Below, piece by piece: positions 12,207-13,399 of a DNA stretch of 13,399 bases. A program made the position numbers and the translations under genes. Numbering within the stretch: position 1 is the first letter of the stretch; every line of letters starts with the position of its first letter. Source of the stretch: Thermoleophilia bacterium (lineage in GTDB: Bacteria; Actinomycetota; Thermoleophilia; Gaiellales; Gaiellaceae); assembly GCA_014534155.1 (NCBI GenBank), contig JACVSB010000022.1, positions 1 through 13,399 on the forward strand, read 5' to 3'. Under the pieces are notes generated by a model. The model searched no databases, was not told where the DNA came from, and saw nothing but the letters and a program-made list of their open reading frames with translations.

Positions 12207-13399
12207 GTCGTGCGGGCTCGAGGGCGAGCTCGAGCACCTCGGCGAGGCTCATGACCGGGTGGAGGCGCATCTTCTCGCGCACGTCCTCCGGCACGTCGTC
12301 CAGGTCGGCCCGGTTTCGCTCCGGGATGACCACGTCCGTGAGGCCGGCCGCGTGGGCCGCGAGCGCCTTCTGCTTCAGGCCGCCGATCGGCAGGACGCGC
12401 CCCTGCAGCGTCACCTCTCCGGTCATCCCGACCGTGTGCTTCACCGGGCGCTCCGAGAGGAGGGAGGCGAGAGCGGTCGCCATCGTGATTCCCGCGCTCG
12501 GGCCGTCCTTCGGGATCGCGCCCGCGGGCACGTGCACGTGGAAGGAGCGGTCCTCGAACGCGGACTCCTCGATGCCGAAGGCGTCGCCGTGCGCCCGCAG
12601 GTAGGAGAGCGCGATCCGCGCCGACTCCTTCATGACGTCGCCGAGCTGCCCCGTCAGGGTGAGTGTCCCGTCGCCCGGCATGGACGTCGCCTCGACGAAG
12701 AGGACCTCGCCTCCCGTCCCGGTGACGGCGAGCCCGGTCGCGACGCCGGGAACCGCCGTCCGCTCGGCCGCCTCCTGGTAGAAGCGCTGGCGGCCGAGGG
12801 CCTCGCGGACGAGCTCGAGCCCGACGACGACCGGCGCCTCCACCTGGCCGGCTGCGATCCTCGTCGCCGTCTTGCGCAGGAGCTTTCCGAGCTCCCGCTC
12901 GAGCTGGCGCACGCCCGCCTCGCGCGTGTACTCCGACACGACGAGCTCGAGCAGCTCGTCCGAGATCTCGACCTCCTCCTCGAGCAGGCCGTTTCGCTCG
13001 CGCTGGCGCGGCCACAGGTACCCGCGCGCGATCGCCACCTTCTCGTCGACGGTGTACCCGTCGAAGCGGATCACTTCCATGCGGTCGAGGAGCGGGCCGG
13101 GGATCGTGTCCGCGATGTTCGCGGTGGCCAGGAAGACGACCTCCGAGAGGTCGAGCTCCACGTCGAGGTAGTGGTCGCGGAAGGAGTGGTTCTGGGCGGG
13201 GTCGAGCACCTCCAGGAGCGCCGCCGAGGGATCGCCGCGCCAGTCCGCGCCGACCTTGTCCACCTCGTCCAGCATGATCACGGGATTCATCGTTCCGGCG
13301 TCGCGAAGGGCCCTCACGAGGCGGCCGGGAAGAGCGCCGATGTAGGTGCGGCGGTGCCCGCGGATCTCCGCCTCGTCGCGGACGCCACCGAGCGACATC
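12178..13399 (-). CDS. lon: ATP-dependent protease Lon, C-terminal part (5' end beyond window)
   Basis: The last 406 or so residues of LonA. Numbering from the Met at 13398: SLGGVRDEAEIRGHRRTYIG opens the AAA+ part, Walker B is PVIMLDEVDK (39-48), sensor-1 lies near ATAN (91-94), and the arginine finger is in LLDRMEVI (103-110). The small alpha domain covers about 115-200 (YTREAGVRQLERELG). The protease domain carries Ser301 in PKDGPSAG and Lys344 in GGLKQKALAA, the catalytic dyad, 43 residues apart as in E. coli Lon. Everything present looks functional. Lon is a cytosolic hexamer that degrades misfolded and regulatory proteins. The Met at 13398 is internal; the true start is outside. The 3' end overlaps the HxlR gene start by 29 bp, so the two are co-transcribed at least in part. 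Confidence 0.97.
   Translation of the reverse strand, partial: MSLGGVRDEAEIRGHRRTYIGALPGRLVRALRDAGTMNPVIMLDEVDKVGADWRGDPSAALLEVLDPAQNHSFRDHYLDVELDLSEVVFLATANIADTIPGPLLDRMEVIRFDGYTVDEKVAIARGYLWPRQRERNGLLEEEVEISDELLELVVSEYTREAGVRQLERELGKLLRKTATRIAAGQVEAPVVVGLELVREALGRQRFYQEAAERTAVPGVATGLAVTGTGGEVLFVEATSMPGDGTLTLTGQLGDVMKESARIALSYLRAHGDAFGIEESAFEDRSFHVHVPAGAIPKDGPSAGITMATALASLLSERPVKHTVGMTGEVTLQGRVLPIGGLKQKALAAHAAGLTDVVIPERNRADLDDVPEDVREKMRLHPVMSLAEVLELALEPARRDRPSLSAV

Noticed and set aside
1..13399. Mobile elements, CRISPR arrays, tRNA or rRNA
   Set aside because: No transposase, integrase, spaced repeats, cloverleaf or rRNA-like stretch was seen on either strand.

Overview
The window is very GC-rich chromosomal DNA with densely packed genes, GTG starts, GTGA stop/start overlaps, candidate leaderless promoters and two HxlR regulators. 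A three-subunit proton-translocating transhydrogenase, a DUF6457 protein and a large FtsX-type permease with its ATPase point to an actinomycete, perhaps a deep branch such as Thermoleophilia. That placement is inferred from gene content and composition. I see no phage, IS element, CRISPR array, tRNA or rRNA.

Layout. (1) 1-609, minus: a small DUF6457 protein followed 2 bp later by an NADP-type short-chain dehydrogenase cut by the window edge. (2) 703-3529, plus: pntAA-pntAB-pntB, joined by two GTGA overlaps and closed by a strong 13-bp hairpin. (3) 3567-4406, minus: a GlsB/YeaQ-type three-helix stress membrane protein and, upstream of it, an HxlR regulator with a C-terminal cysteine cluster. 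(4) 4433-6291, plus, divergent from that HxlR gene across only about 26 bp: two S1C (HtrA/Deg-like) proteins, each with a PDZ domain. The first has lost two of its three catalytic residues; the second is intact. Neither has a visible signal peptide or membrane anchor. (5) 6230-10878, minus: an ABC exporter made of a 1018-aa, ten-helix FtsX-type permease and a single-chain double ATPase with an AbrB-like insert. The ATPase 3' end overlaps the protease 3' end by 62 bp. (6) 10948-11871, plus: a LysR regulator divergent from the permease. (7) 11868-13399, minus: the C-terminal part of Lon protease followed by a second HxlR regulator that starts inside the end of lon and carries a perfect 32-bp palindrome in its first codons.

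How the parts may work together. The transhydrogenase sets the NADPH/NADH balance at the expense of the proton gradient. The HxlR gene, the pseudoprotease and the protease form the most unusual block: a probable regulator-controlled cytosolic protein-quality-control or scaffold pair. The LysR gene probably controls the divergent exporter, whose substrate cannot be read from the sequence. The best candidate for something undescribed is the catalytically dead S1C protein translationally coupled to an active one, under a divergent HxlR gene with an operator-like palindrome at its start codon.
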